Shown piece by piece: positions 8,339-16,704 of a stretch of 64,000 bases of DNA. Made by a program: the position numbers and the translations under genes. The DNA is taken from assembly GCA_000688775.2 (NCBI GenBank), contig CP007628.2, positions 1,426,001-1,490,000 on the forward strand, given 5' to 3'. Source of the stretch: Streptococcus sp. VT 162 (GTDB lineage: Bacteria > Bacillota > Bacilli > Lactobacillales > Streptococcaceae). Positions within the stretch are counted from its first letter, which is position 1. The number at the start of each line of letters is the position of its first letter. The notes under the pieces are model-generated. The model saw only the letters and a list, made by a program, of their open reading frames with translations, made no database searches and had not been told where the DNA came from.

Positions 8339-9133
8339 ATGAAAAAGAAATTCTTTTTATCCGCATTATTGATTAGCCTTTTCAGCCTTGCTGCTGCCAA
8401 ACCAGCCCAAGCCGATACCAGCGTCGCAGACATTCAAAAAAGAGGCGAACTAGTTGTCGGTGTCAAACAAGATGTTCCCAATTTTGGCTACAAGGATCCC
8501 AAGACAGGGACTTATTCTGGTATCGAAACGGACCTTGCCAAGATGATTGCAGACGAACTCAAGGTCAAGATTCGCTACGTTCCTGTTACCGCTCAAACCC
8601 GTGGTCCACTACTAGATAACGAACAGGTCGATATGGATATCGCGACCTTCACCATCACAGATGAACGTAAAAAATTATACAACTTCACCAGTCCCTACTA
8701 CACGGATTCTTCTGGTTTTTTGGTCAATAAATCCGCCAACATCAAAAGCATTGAGGACCTAAACGGTAAAACGATCGGAGTTGCCCAAGGTTCCATCACC
8801 CAACGCCTGATTACTGAACTGGGCAAAAAGAAAGGTCTAACCTTTAAATTCGTCGAACTTGGTTCCTACCCAGAATTGATTACTTCCCTTCACGCTCACC
8901 GTATTGATGCCTTTTCCGTGGACCGCTCTATCCTGTCCGGCTACATCAGCAAACGGACAGAACTACTAGATGATAGTTTCAAGCCATCTGACTACGGTAT
9001 CGTCACCAAAAAATCAAATACCGAGCTAAACGACTATCTTGATAGCTTGGTCACTAAATGGACCAAGGATGGTAGTTTACAGAAACTCTATGACCGTTAC
9101 AAACTCAAACCATCTAGCCATACCGTAGATTAA
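8339..9133 (+). CDS. Amino-acid ABC transporter substrate-binding protein (GlnH-like), no lipobox
   Basis: Extracellular solute-binding protein, 264 aa, family 3. The start ATG at 8339 follows AAGGAGG and lies 10 nt after the ATPase stop; the longer frame back to 8171 overlaps the ATPase and is an artefact. The signal peptide is residues 1-26 (MKKKFFLSALLISLF...AQA). There is no cysteine anywhere in the protein, hence no lipobox, so cleavage should be by signal peptidase I. Most Gram-positive binding proteins are lipoproteins, so retention at the transporter must come another way. The mature fold shows the typical GIETDLAKMIADEL and GKTIGVAQGS elements. Confidence 0.9.
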   Translation: MKKKFFLSALLISLFSLAAAKPAQADTSVADIQKRGELVVGVKQDVPNFGYKDPKTGTYSGIETDLAKMIADELKVKIRYVPVTAQTRGPLLDNEQVDMDIATFTITDERKKLYNFTSPYYTDSSGFLVNKSANIKSIEDLNGKTIGVAQGSITQRLITELGKKKGLTFKFVELGSYPELITSLHAHRIDAFSVDRSILSGYISKRTELLDDSFKPSDYGIVTKKSNTELNDYLDSLVTKWTKDGSLQKLYDRYKLKPSSHTVD

Positions 9134-9145
9134 GGAGGACACCCC

Positions 9146-9823
9146 ATGACAGATTTATCATCTTGGACAGCCTATTTTCAGGATTTTGGACAATTTTTCA
9201 ATGGTTTCCTCTTCACCCTTGCCCTAGCGGTTGGATCCTTTATCCTCGCCATGGTTTTGGGCATCTTCTTTGGGGCCATGTCAACCAGCAAACGCCCATT
9301 ATTGCGTGTTTTGGCTCGTATCTTTGTCGAATTTTATCAAAACACTCCCCTCTTGGTGCAGTTTGTCATCGTCTTTTATGGTTTACCTCTTATCAGTGAC
9401 CACACCATCATGATTCCCATTTATTGGACAGCTGTACTCTGCGTGGGACTCTATCACGGCGCTTATATCGCTGAGGTTATTCGTTCAGGGATTCAGTCTA
9501 TTCCTAGCGGTCAAATGGAGGCCGCCTTGTCGCAAGGTTTTACCTATATCAGTGCCATGCGCTTGATTATCTTGCCTCAGGCCTTCCGTATCATTCTCCC
9601 ACCTTTGACCAACCAAATCGTCAACCTCATCAAGAACACCTCTACAGTTGCCATCATCTCTGGAGTAGACTTGATGTTTGTGACCAAATCTTGGTCGGCC
9701 CTCAACGGAAACTATATCCCAGCCTTTTTAGGCGCTGCTCTTCTCTACTTTGCTCTATGCTTCCCTGTTGCCCAGTTTGGTCGCAAGATGGAGCAAGCCA
9801 ACAAAAAAGCCTATTCACTTTAG
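9146..9823 (+). CDS. Amino-acid ABC transporter permease (GlnM-like)
   Basis: Inner-membrane permease of the His/Glu/Gln/Arg family, 225 aa with about five transmembrane helices. The EAA loop reads GQMEAALSQGFTYISAMRLIILPQAFR, the site that contacts the ATPase. VEFYQNTPLLVQ is the conserved HisM/GlnP family segment. It starts 12 nt after the binding protein stop with an AAGGAGG RBS, and likely forms a heterodimer with the next gene product. Confidence 0.9.
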   Translation: MTDLSSWTAYFQDFGQFFNGFLFTLALAVGSFILAMVLGIFFGAMSTSKRPLLRVLARIFVEFYQNTPLLVQFVIVFYGLPLISDHTIMIPIYWTAVLCVGLYHGAYIAEVIRSGIQSIPSGQMEAALSQGFTYISAMRLIILPQAFRIILPPLTNQIVNLIKNTSTVAIISGVDLMFVTKSWSALNGNYIPAFLGAALLYFALCFPVAQFGRKMEQANKKAYSL

Positions 9824-9832
9824 GAGGTTACT

Positions 9833-10492
9833 ATGGAATCTATTTTAGAAGTTTTGACCCCAGATAACCTAATCTTTATCTTTAAAGGATTTGGCTTGAC
9901 CCTATACATTTCTCTAATCGCTATCGTCCTCTCGACCCTTATCGGAACAGTACTAGCCGTCATGAGAAATGGGAAAAATCCTATCTTACGGATCATCTCC
10001 AGCATTTATATCGAGTTTGTACGTAACGTTCCCAACCTCCTCTGGATTTTCACCATCTTTTTGGTGTTTAAGATGAAGTCCACACCAGCTGGTATTACAG
10101 CCTTTACCCTCTTTACCTCAGCAGCCCTGGCTGAGATTATCCGAGGCGGTCTCAATGCCGTGGACAAGGGTCAGTATGAAGCAGGAATGTCGCAAGGATT
10201 CACCTCTGCGCAAATCCTCTACTACATCATTCTCCCACAAGCGATTCGAAAAATGCTGCCAGCCATCATTTCACAGTTTGTAACCGTGATCAAGGATACC
10301 AGTCTTCTCTACTCTGTTATCGCTCTACAAGAACTCTTTGGCGCCAGCCAAATTCTCATGGGACGCTATTTCGAACCAGAGCAGGTCTTCAGTCTTTATA
10401 TCCTGATTGCCTTAATTTACTTTATCTTTAACTTTGCTATTTCCAGCCTGTCTCATAAGCTAGCAAAACGTTGGCAACAAGCAGCAGAATAA
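9833..10492 (+). CDS. Amino-acid ABC transporter permease (GlnP-like)
   Basis: Second permease, 219 aa, same family and topology as the preceding one. IEFVRNVPNLLWIF and the EAA loop GQYEAGMSQGFTSAQILYYIILPQAIR are clear. The spacing of 9 nt with a GGAGG RBS marks it as the last gene of a four-gene operon, and a strong terminator follows. Confidence 0.9.
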   Translation: MESILEVLTPDNLIFIFKGFGLTLYISLIAIVLSTLIGTVLAVMRNGKNPILRIISSIYIEFVRNVPNLLWIFTIFLVFKMKSTPAGITAFTLFTSAALAEIIRGGLNAVDKGQYEAGMSQGFTSAQILYYIILPQAIRKMLPAIISQFVTVIKDTSLLYSVIALQELFGASQILMGRYFEPEQVFSLYILIALIYFIFNFAISSLSHKLAKRWQQAAE

Positions 10493-10497
10493 AAAAG

Positions 10498-10532
10498 AAA
10501 TGTGAACTCAAAACAAGGGTTCACATTTTTTT
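10498..10532 (+). terminator. Terminator of the ABC transporter operon
   Basis: AAATGTGAAC / GTTCACATTT stem followed by seven T. The same stem sequence recurs at 11415-11446. Confidence 0.85.
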
Positions 10533-10621
10533 CTATAGATGGAAAAGAGTAACTCAATGCTATGCAAACGTTTTACTTTTTGGTAAAATGACTTTAAAAC
10601 CATAAAGCAAGGAGAAAAATC

Positions 10622-11404
10622 ATGATCCACGAACTTTGCAAAGAATTCTCTCAACTGGAACAAGTAGAAGCTATCGCTCTTGGTGGCTCTCGTGCAGGAC
10701 AAAACTATGATCAAAATTCTGACTATGACGTTTATGTCTATCTCAACTCTTCTATTGATGAGGCGACTCGCCTCAAAATTTTGAGTAAATACTGCTCCTA
10801 TATGGAAATTGGAAACCAGTTTTGGGAGTTAGAGGACGACTGTGTACTAAACAACGGTATCGAAATCGAGTTGATTTATCGTTCGCTGGAGTCGTTTGAA
10901 CAGGAATTGAACTCAACCGTTTTTCAGCACAAAGCTCAAAATGCTTATACAACTTGCATGTGGCATAATCTACTCCACAGCAAGATTTTATACGACCCGA
11001 ATGGACACTATGCTTCTCTCCAAAAGACTTACCAGATTCCCTATCCACAGGAACTCAAAAAGCATATCATCGAAAGGCAACTCCTTTTGCTAGAACAAGC
11101 CATGCCTGCCTTCTCTCACCAAATAGAAAAAGCTATCAAACGCCAAGATCTTCTCAGTATGAATCATCGTACGAGTGAGTTTTTTGCTTCCTACTTTGAC
11201 TTGTTATTTGCGCTCAATGAGCAAACCCATCCTGGTGAAAAACGAATGTTGGAGTACGCAAAGACCAATTGTACACTCCTCCCTAAGCAATTTGAAGAAA
11301 CTATTCGCAAGTATTTCCAACTACTCTACCAACCACAACAAGGAGAACAAGCGATTGTAACCTTACAAACCATCCTGAACCAACTAAAGGCCATTTTGCC
11401 ATGA
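10622..11404 (+). CDS. Nucleotidyltransferase-fold protein (DUF4037-like)
   Basis: Protein of 260 aa with a polymerase-beta-type nucleotidyltransferase core at the N-terminus. GGSRAG (residues 21-26) followed by SDYDVYVY supplies the two metal-binding Asp, and IELIY near 87 could carry the third acidic residue. The C-terminal helical half resembles DUF4037-type extensions seen in aminoglycoside adenylyltransferase relatives. The substrate is unknown; nothing in the context indicates antibiotic resistance. A monocistronic unit is likely: AAGGAG RBS, and terminators with nearly the same stem on both sides. Confidence 0.75.
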   Translation: MIHELCKEFSQLEQVEAIALGGSRAGQNYDQNSDYDVYVYLNSSIDEATRLKILSKYCSYMEIGNQFWELEDDCVLNNGIEIELIYRSLESFEQELNSTVFQHKAQNAYTTCMWHNLLHSKILYDPNGHYASLQKTYQIPYPQELKKHIIERQLLLLEQAMPAFSHQIEKAIKRQDLLSMNHRTSEFFASYFDLLFALNEQTHPGEKRMLEYAKTNCTLLPKQFEETIRKYFQLLYQPQQGEQAIVTLQTILNQLKAILP

Positions 11405-11414
11405 GTAAAAAATG

Positions 11415-11446
11415 AAATGTGAACCTCTGTTGCTGTTCACATTTTT
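11415..11446 (+). terminator. Terminator of the nucleotidyltransferase gene
   Basis: AAATGTGAAC / GTTCACATTT stem plus T run; the stem is identical to the terminator at 10498, only the loop differs. Confidence 0.85.
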
Positions 11447-11690
11447 ATTTGTCGTTGACTGTAAAATTCTAGTCTACTCATATTCAGTTGCCTATTTTTG
11501 ACTCTCTCTGAAAATCTGCAACTAGGTTAGAAATTGTTCAATTGATTGACGAGCAATCATGAAACCGTTCCAAAAACCGCACTCACAATCACTTACCCTG
11601 CTCTTTCATTACTAGTGACAATTTTTCCCTTAGGGTTACTACAAGATTTTTTAGAGATTCTAACAAGAATTACAATATGAATTTTACATA

Positions 11691-12713
11691 TTACCATAGA
11701 ACACCTCTATAGGAGAAAATCAGAGCTAAAATTAATAAAATATAGAAGGCGAGAAAAAGCCATCTCATCTTCACACATAGAGCAATGTATTCTCTGATAA
11801 AGGCCGATGGGATATAGTAGGCGGCTGTACGGCAACCAAGACCATCTCCCTTCATCCCAATACGGCGAGCATAGGTACTGGTACGAAAAACATGGTAATC
11901 ATTGGTCACAAAGAGAAAACGTGGACTGGCTACCAGCTTCTCACCCATTTCTTTTGAGAAGAGAAGATTCTCATAGGTCGTCGTTGAGTCTTCCTCTAGG
12001 AGAATCGCTTCTCTCGGAACATCCGTCTCTTCCAGCAAATAATTACAAATTGCCTGAGCCTCGGAAATCTTCTCATCCCCACCTTGACCACCACTTGCGA
12101 TGATTTTAACATTGGGATTGAGAGACTGGTGATAAGCTTCTACTGCCTTGTCAATGCGACTCTTCAGTAAGGGAGTAACTTTTTCTCCATTCAACAAGCC
12201 TGCTCCGTGAATGATGATAAAATCATAATATTTTTTCTTAGGAATGAAAAGATACAGAATGGAATAAAGCAGAAATCCTGCAAAGGCAAAACCAAAAATC
12301 AAATACGAATAAATCAAAAAGAAAAAGATAATATTCACTAGATGATTGGTGTAAAACAAGCCCTTGGTATCGCTCACTCGAATCGCCATGATTACAAAAA
12401 AGAATAGAATCACACACCCTAGCCCCAGAGACAAATAATTTGCCTTGGATTTTCCTTCTTTTCTCAACAATACAAATCCGTTATAAATCAGAAAAAAGCC
12501 ACTTAGAAAAACTAAAAAAGGCAGCAGGAGAAAAATCCCTGCAAAGAAAATCATGTGCACTTCTTCCTGCCCAGCTTCATAAAAAAGATTGGCAATAGAC
12601 AGGTAAGAAAAGAGCAGAGATAAAAGCAAGAGAGCTGGATTCCAGAGACTGCGATTGTCCCTAAAAAATGAAATCAAAAAAAGTAGGACGAAAAATCCTG
12701 TAATAAAGTACAT
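11691..12713 (-). CDS. Membrane protein with C-terminal DUF218 (YdcF/SanA-like) domain
   Basis: 340 aa. Five or so transmembrane helices fill residues 1-165. They are followed by a soluble DUF218 domain (about 172-315) with DFIIIHGAGL, IIASGGQGGDE, EDSTTTYENL and FVTNDYHVFRT, the family's conserved blocks, and then a final C-terminal helix. DUF218 proteins act in envelope metabolism and vancomycin tolerance in other bacteria, but the substrate is unknown. The RBS is AGGAGG. It is transcribed away from the next gene upstream, behind that gene's terminator. Confidence 0.82.
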   Translation of the reverse strand: MYFITGFFVLLFLISFFRDNRSLWNPALLLLSLLFSYLSIANLFYEAGQEEVHMIFFAGIFLLLPFLVFLSGFFLIYNGFVLLRKEGKSKANYLSLGLGCVILFFFVIMAIRVSDTKGLFYTNHLVNIIFFFLIYSYLIFGFAFAGFLLYSILYLFIPKKKYYDFIIIHGAGLLNGEKVTPLLKSRIDKAVEAYHQSLNPNVKIIASGGQGGDEKISEAQAICNYLLEETDVPREAILLEEDSTTTYENLLFSKEMGEKLVASPRFLFVTNDYHVFRTSTYARRIGMKGDGLGCRTAAYYIPSAFIREYIALCVKMRWLFLAFYILLILALIFSYRGVLW

Positions 12714-12756
12714 AGTCTCCTCCTTTAATGACTACATTGTACCATAATTATGGCAA

Positions 12757-12785
12757 TAGAAAAAGAGAACCTTAGTCCTCTTACT
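12757..12785 (-). terminator. Terminator of the Rrf2 gene, overlapping its stop codon
   Basis: Minus strand AGAGGAC-taag-GTTCTCT followed by TTTTCT. The stem begins at the last codon of the regulator. Confidence 0.6.
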
Positions 12786-13218
12786 TAGACAGTTTATTCT
12801 GAGCATCGGCTACAACCTGAGCCAGACTTGTCTGACGCAGTTGGTTTTCCATAGCTGCTTGAACATCGAACAGCTTTTGGTCCAAGACCCCATGGATATT
12901 CGCACCAATTGGGCAATTAGGATTTGGATTGTCATGAAAACTAAAGAGCTTACCGGATTTTCCTAAACACTCCACAGCTTGGTAGACATCCAACAAACTG
13001 ATATCCTGAAGGTCTTTTATTATCTCAGTTCCCCCCGTACCACGAGCAACTGAAATCAATCCTGCTTTTTTGAGTTGCGATAAAGTCTTACGGATAATGA
13101 CTGGATTGACTCCGACACTAGCCGCAAGAAAATCACTGGTTACCTTGCTGTCTGTATCCTGCATTGCAATAATAATCATCATATGAGTCGCAATTGTAAA
13201 TCGGCTTGAAATTTGCAT
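12781..13218 (-). CDS. Rrf2-family transcriptional regulator (YwnA-like)
   Basis: 145 aa. Winged-helix DNA-binding domain at residues 1-70 (VTSDFLAASVGVNPVIIRKTLSQLKKAGLI, then the wing ARGTGG). Only two cysteines are present (C84 and C101 of NPNCPIGANI), not the three-Cys cluster of IscR/NsrR, so an iron-sulphur cluster is unlikely. It is closer to YwnA-like regulators that sense small molecules or thiol stress. The RBS is AAGGAGAAG and the promoter is clear. The target gene is not evident, since the flanking genes form separate units. Confidence 0.88.
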   Translation of the reverse strand: MQISSRFTIATHMMIIIAMQDTDSKVTSDFLAASVGVNPVIIRKTLSQLKKAGLISVARGTGGTEIIKDLQDISLLDVYQAVECLGKSGKLFSFHDNPNPNCPIGANIHGVLDQKLFDVQAAMENQLRQTSLAQVVADAQNKLSK

Positions 13219-13265
13219 CTTCTTCTCCTTTCATTGATATTTTATTCATCTTTTCCCGTATAAAC

Positions 13266-13293
13266 ATTATACCGTTTTTGGTTTCCCTGTCAA
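13266..13293 (-). promoter_or_regulatory. Promoter of the Rrf2 regulator gene
   Basis: Minus strand TTGACA (13293-13288), 16-bp spacer, TATAAT (13271-13266). Confidence 0.75.
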
Positions 13294-13383
13294 ATATTAT
13301 AGACTGATTACCTTCTCCATGCAAAAAGTCCTGTATCCCTCTTGGTAACCAGAACAGCGGAGGACATACAAAGACTTATTTTT

Positions 13384-14325
13384 TTATGCAATTTTACGGG
13401 CAATCCCCTTTGTTTTATGACTTGACCAAACCGAGCTGATAGACACCCCAGCACCAACTAAGGTAAACACAGCTAACATAGCTAGATTATAAAAATAGTT
13501 ATCTGGGAAATCACCGCTAAAGATTAATTCATTCACCGCTCGGAAAGCAAAGGCAAACTCAACCCCTAGTTTGGAAACGACTTCCATCGCCAAATCAATT
13601 TGATTCACTAGAAAGACAGTAATCACCATCCAAATAGAGGAAATTACAATCCCCTTTCGAGATATCTTTCTTCCAAGGATTTCATATCCTTTAATGGTAC
13701 AAATCCCCAGAACAATCCCCGCTACCATAGCTACATAACCTAGACGAGCGATAAATAGAGCAACTGCTCCACCAATCAAGGCTCCAAGCAAGGCACCAAC
13801 TGCTCCAAGAAGAACATTTTCCTTTTGATTTTGATAAGAATCCACCTCAATCTGAAGATTGCTCTTCAGCAATTGATAGCTTTCCTCATTGATAAGGAAA
13901 ATTGAATCACCTAATTGATAGAGACCAACAGGACCCTCCTGACCACTGTAGGCACAGACTTGGACGAAATGATGGGTTTCAAGGAAGGCAACGAGATCTG
14001 TTATGAGCGTCTGTAACTTCTCAATTGTTTTTGATTTGCGCATGGCACCTTTTACGACAAAAGAAACAAGGTACTGGTTGATAGACAAGGTCGACAAGTT
14101 TGGAAGAGATTCACTCTTAAACTCATCCCAAACCAATTCGTTTTCTTCTGAATCCGCAGGATTGCCATTCAAACTCACACTGACACAAAGTCGAAACTGA
14201 TTTTTCACATCAGTTTCTTGCAGGAAAAGTAAATAGCCTGACTGCGTGCCATAAATACTACGCGAATCTTCGTCAAATTGCAAGCCCAACTCCGAGGCAA
14301 TGGCGTGTAACTCTTCTGGTTTCAT
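13384..14325 (-). CDS. Membrane protein of unknown function
   Basis: 313 aa from the ATG at 14325, which has GAGGAGA upstream; a longer frame to 14370 lacks an RBS. The N-terminal half (1-165) is soluble and mixed alpha/beta. The C-terminal half has four or five transmembrane helices, the first Gly/Ala-rich (LLGAVGALLGALIGGAVALFI). I do not recognise the family. It is flanked by its own gaps and is probably monocistronic. Confidence 0.75.
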   Translation of the reverse strand: MKPEELHAIASELGLQFDEDSRSIYGTQSGYLLFLQETDVKNQFRLCVSVSLNGNPADSEENELVWDEFKSESLPNLSTLSINQYLVSFVVKGAMRKSKTIEKLQTLITDLVAFLETHHFVQVCAYSGQEGPVGLYQLGDSIFLINEESYQLLKSNLQIEVDSYQNQKENVLLGAVGALLGALIGGAVALFIARLGYVAMVAGIVLGICTIKGYEILGRKISRKGIVISSIWMVITVFLVNQIDLAMEVVSKLGVEFAFAFRAVNELIFSGDFPDNYFYNLAMLAVFTLVGAGVSISSVWSSHKTKGIARKIA

Positions 14326-14488
14326 TATCTGTCTCCTCTTATTTTGAATATCAATTAGTATGGGATTCAAATTAGTTATATTCCGTTATTCTAACATAAA
14401 TTTGAGAAGCCGTCAATTCGTATCCAGTTCGACTTATCGCGAAACAGCAGCAGTCACTAGACTATCTGATTTCTAGCTAGAAGTCCTC

Positions 14489-15340
14489 TTAAAACCAATC
14501 TTTCTTGTCTCTTTCCATCCAGAGTTCAACATCCTGATCATAACCTTCTTGTTCACTAATCTGACCTAACAATTCATGGTTATGAGTGTGGTGAATTCCA
14601 TTTACCAAACTTTCATAGTAGACCTGGAAATAGGGGAGCTTCAAATCTTTAGCCAACTGCAATTCAGTTTCCACATCATAATCCACACGACGAAAATCAA
14701 CATCAGACAAACCTGCCTCATCAAACTCTAAGATCATATACTGGGCCCGCAGGTCCTTACGCAACTTCGCATCTAGAAAGAAAGGTTGTCCAATGGAACC
14801 TGGATTAAGAATCAACTGTCCATCACTTCCATAACGAAGCAACTGTTGATGAATATGGCCATATACTGCGATAGAGGCGTGTGGATTCGTGACCAATCTA
14901 TCAAAATCTTCTTGTTTTCCCGTATGAATCAATTCTCTACCCCAGTTTTTATCAGGGAGATGGTGAGTGATTCCCACCATCAAATCACCAAACTGACGAT
15001 GAACTTGCAGGGGTTGATTATTGAGGTCTTCGATTTCTTCAGGGCTGACCTCCTCTAAGATGTACTGACTTTGACGCAGGAGATAACGATGACTCGCTAT
15101 TGTAGGATCTAACTTGCGATGCAGACCTCGCCAGAGACTATTCTCCCAATTTCCCAGAACTCTTACTGTAATAGGCAAGCTAGCTAAGAGGTCCAAGATC
15201 CTTCTACGTCCTGTCCCTGGCATCAGAATATCCCCTAAAAGCCAGTACTCATCTACCTCTGCAGCTTTAGCATCATCCAGTACAGCTTCCAAAGCTGTCG
15301 TATTTCCATGTATGTCTGAAAGAACTGCTATTTTGGTCAT
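14489..15340 (-). CDS. Calcineurin-like metallophosphoesterase
   Basis: 283 aa with the full dinuclear-metal motif set: SDIHGN (residues 8-13), LLGDIL near 35, LGNWEN near 62, HH in GITHHLPD near 125, and the final YGHIHQQ near 159. It matches streptococcal YfcE/MPP-type phosphodiesterases. The C-terminal ~70 residues form an extra domain with several acidic patches. The substrate is unknown. It is a stand-alone gene with ATG start and AGGAGA RBS. Confidence 0.87.
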   Translation of the reverse strand: MTKIAVLSDIHGNTTALEAVLDDAKAAEVDEYWLLGDILMPGTGRRRILDLLASLPITVRVLGNWENSLWRGLHRKLDPTIASHRYLLRQSQYILEEVSPEEIEDLNNQPLQVHRQFGDLMVGITHHLPDKNWGRELIHTGKQEDFDRLVTNPHASIAVYGHIHQQLLRYGSDGQLILNPGSIGQPFFLDAKLRKDLRAQYMILEFDEAGLSDVDFRRVDYDVETELQLAKDLKLPYFQVYYESLVNGIHHTHNHELLGQISEQEGYDQDVELWMERDKKDWF

Positions 15341-15426
15341 TCTTTCTCCTCATTCTCTTACTTCTTTTGTTAGTATTATAACAGAAAACACTCGAAAAGA
15401 TCACTATCACTGATCACTGGATTAAA

Positions 15427-15455
15427 TTGTAAGAGCTTCTAAATCGTGCTATAAT
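15427..15455 (+). promoter_or_regulatory. Promoter for the small membrane protein gene
   Basis: TTGTAA (15427-15432), 17-bp spacer, extended -10 TGCTATAAT ending at 15455. Confidence 0.65.
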
Positions 15456-15546
15456 ATAAGTAGAGATTTCCCCTTCATTTAGGATTATGTGGTCTACAAT
15501 ATCTCTCAAATATCTCTCAATTTTTGCAGATTGGAGGATTATTGCC

Positions 15547-15912
15547 ATGCGGAATTATCTTAAGTATATTCAATACTACCTTGTCATTTTCTTCTTTTAC
15601 TGGCCACTCTATGAACTCCTCTCTCTATGCATCTCTGACCCATATACACTGAAGGGACTGTACATTTATAACATCATCCTCTTTTCACCTCTGGTTACCT
15701 TCATCGTATCCCTTCTTTATAGTTATCGTTTCCATTTCTCACTTTGGTGGTTGCTGGGAATTGGACTGCTCTATTGCTTTACCATCATCACTTTTGGTGA
15801 GTTCATTCTTCTTTATCTCGTAGCCTATGAAATCTTTGCCCTACTCGGTATGGCTTCAGGTAGAGGTCTTAGTCATCTTACAAACAAGCAGAAAAGTAAA
15901 AAAATAGGATAA
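15547..15912 (+). CDS. Small four-TM membrane protein, unknown function
   Basis: 121 aa from the ATG at 15547 (TTGGAGGAT upstream); the frame extends further upstream without an RBS. It is almost wholly hydrophobic with four predicted helices, and the C-terminus is basic (NKQKSKKIG). A small hypothetical gene also precedes thrS in pneumococcus, so this is likely a genuine lineage gene. No function can be inferred. Confidence 0.65.
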   Translation: MRNYLKYIQYYLVIFFFYWPLYELLSLCISDPYTLKGLYIYNIILFSPLVTFIVSLLYSYRFHFSLWWLLGIGLLYCFTIITFGEFILLYLVAYEIFALLGMASGRGLSHLTNKQKSKKIG

Positions 15913-15917
15913 AAGCC

Positions 15918-15945
15918 TTGAAAAATCTCGCAATCATGCTATAAT
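15918..15945 (+). promoter_or_regulatory. Promoter of the T-box leader
   Basis: TTGAAA (15918-15923), 16-bp spacer, TGCTATAAT extended -10 (TATAAT at 15940-15945). Confidence 0.7.
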
Positions 15946-15946
15946 A

Positions 15947-16158
15947 ATCCATAGAGACAAGTCACTTAGTCCCTTTCTACTAGAGAGTGCGTGGTTGCTG
16001 GAAACGCATAGAAAGCCTAAACTGATACTACTCTACTGACTTTTATGCAAACATAAAACGGTGGCTACGTTAAAGCCAATCTGAGGTGTCCCTCTTTTTT
16101 GAGGAACATAAATGAAGGTGGAACCACGTTGCGACGTCCTTTTAGGATGTCGTTTTTT
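15947..16158 (+). promoter_or_regulatory. T-box riboswitch leader (threonyl-tRNA sensing, inferred from thrS)
   Basis: The universal T-box sequence AAGGTGGAACCACG is at 16115-16128. It is followed by the terminator stem CGACGTCC-tttta-GGATGTCG and six T (16132-16158). Stem I contains the AGAGAGTGCG...GCTGGAAACGCAT apical part (about 15984-16010). Uncharged tRNA binding would swap the terminator for an antiterminator. Thr specificity is inferred from the thrS gene downstream. A candidate ACT codon lies in the presumed specifier bulge near 16025, but I could not fold it reliably. The first gene behind the leader is a membrane protein, not thrS. Confidence 0.9.
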
Positions 16159-16224
16159 GTTTGGAGAATAGAGATATTGCCAGATTAAATGAAACATAGC
16201 TAAAAAAAGAAGATGGAGGTTGAT

Positions 16225-16617
16225 ATGAATAAATCATTGTCTTGGGTGATTCCCTGTGCCTTCCTTGTCGTCTATGTATGGCTAATGAAAACTCTCAGTC
16301 TATGGGGGTTAGAGTACATTGTTGTCTTTTCATTTTTTGCATTTGTTCCTCTTTTGCCATTTCTAGCTCCTTTTTTTGGTATCTTAATGTTTTTTAAGAA
16401 AAAGAAACTCATCCTATCAGGATATTTCCTAAGTCTAACTGCTGGTATTTATTTGGTTAATGCTATAAGAAACTATCCACTAAGGATATACATGAGAGGT
16501 GAGATGACTGATGAACAATATCTGTCTCTAATCCTTTCCTTAGTATGCTATCTATTCATTTCTACAGCTTTCTTTATCTTTAGAATGAGAAAGTTAAACT
16601 ATCATTTATTTAGATAA
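16225..16617 (+). CDS. Small membrane protein between the T-box leader and thrS
   Basis: 130 aa from the ATG at 16225, chosen for AGATGGAGG upstream. Four predicted transmembrane helices, a basic loop (FFKKKKLIL) and a short soluble loop MRGEMTDEQY. No family is recognised. It stands between the T-box terminator and thrS, so its transcription should depend on tRNA-Thr charging. A 7-bp hairpin (CGTTATC / GATAACG, 16622-16648) lies between it and thrS, without a U-run. Confidence 0.65.
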   Translation: MNKSLSWVIPCAFLVVYVWLMKTLSLWGLEYIVVFSFFAFVPLLPFLAPFFGILMFFKKKKLILSGYFLSLTAGIYLVNAIRNYPLRIYMRGEMTDEQYLSLILSLVCYLFISTAFFIFRMRKLNYHLFR

Positions 16618-16704
16618 TCAACCGTTATCATTCTTTGTAGATAACGAATCCTCTACTTCTTCAACCTCAGTTTTTAAATATGATAATTTTTTAAGGAGAA
16701 AACC

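Noticed and set aside
12304..12311. TACGAATA, the core of a ComX cin-box
   Set aside because: It lies deep inside the YdcF-like coding region with no downstream gene in the right orientation; a chance match.
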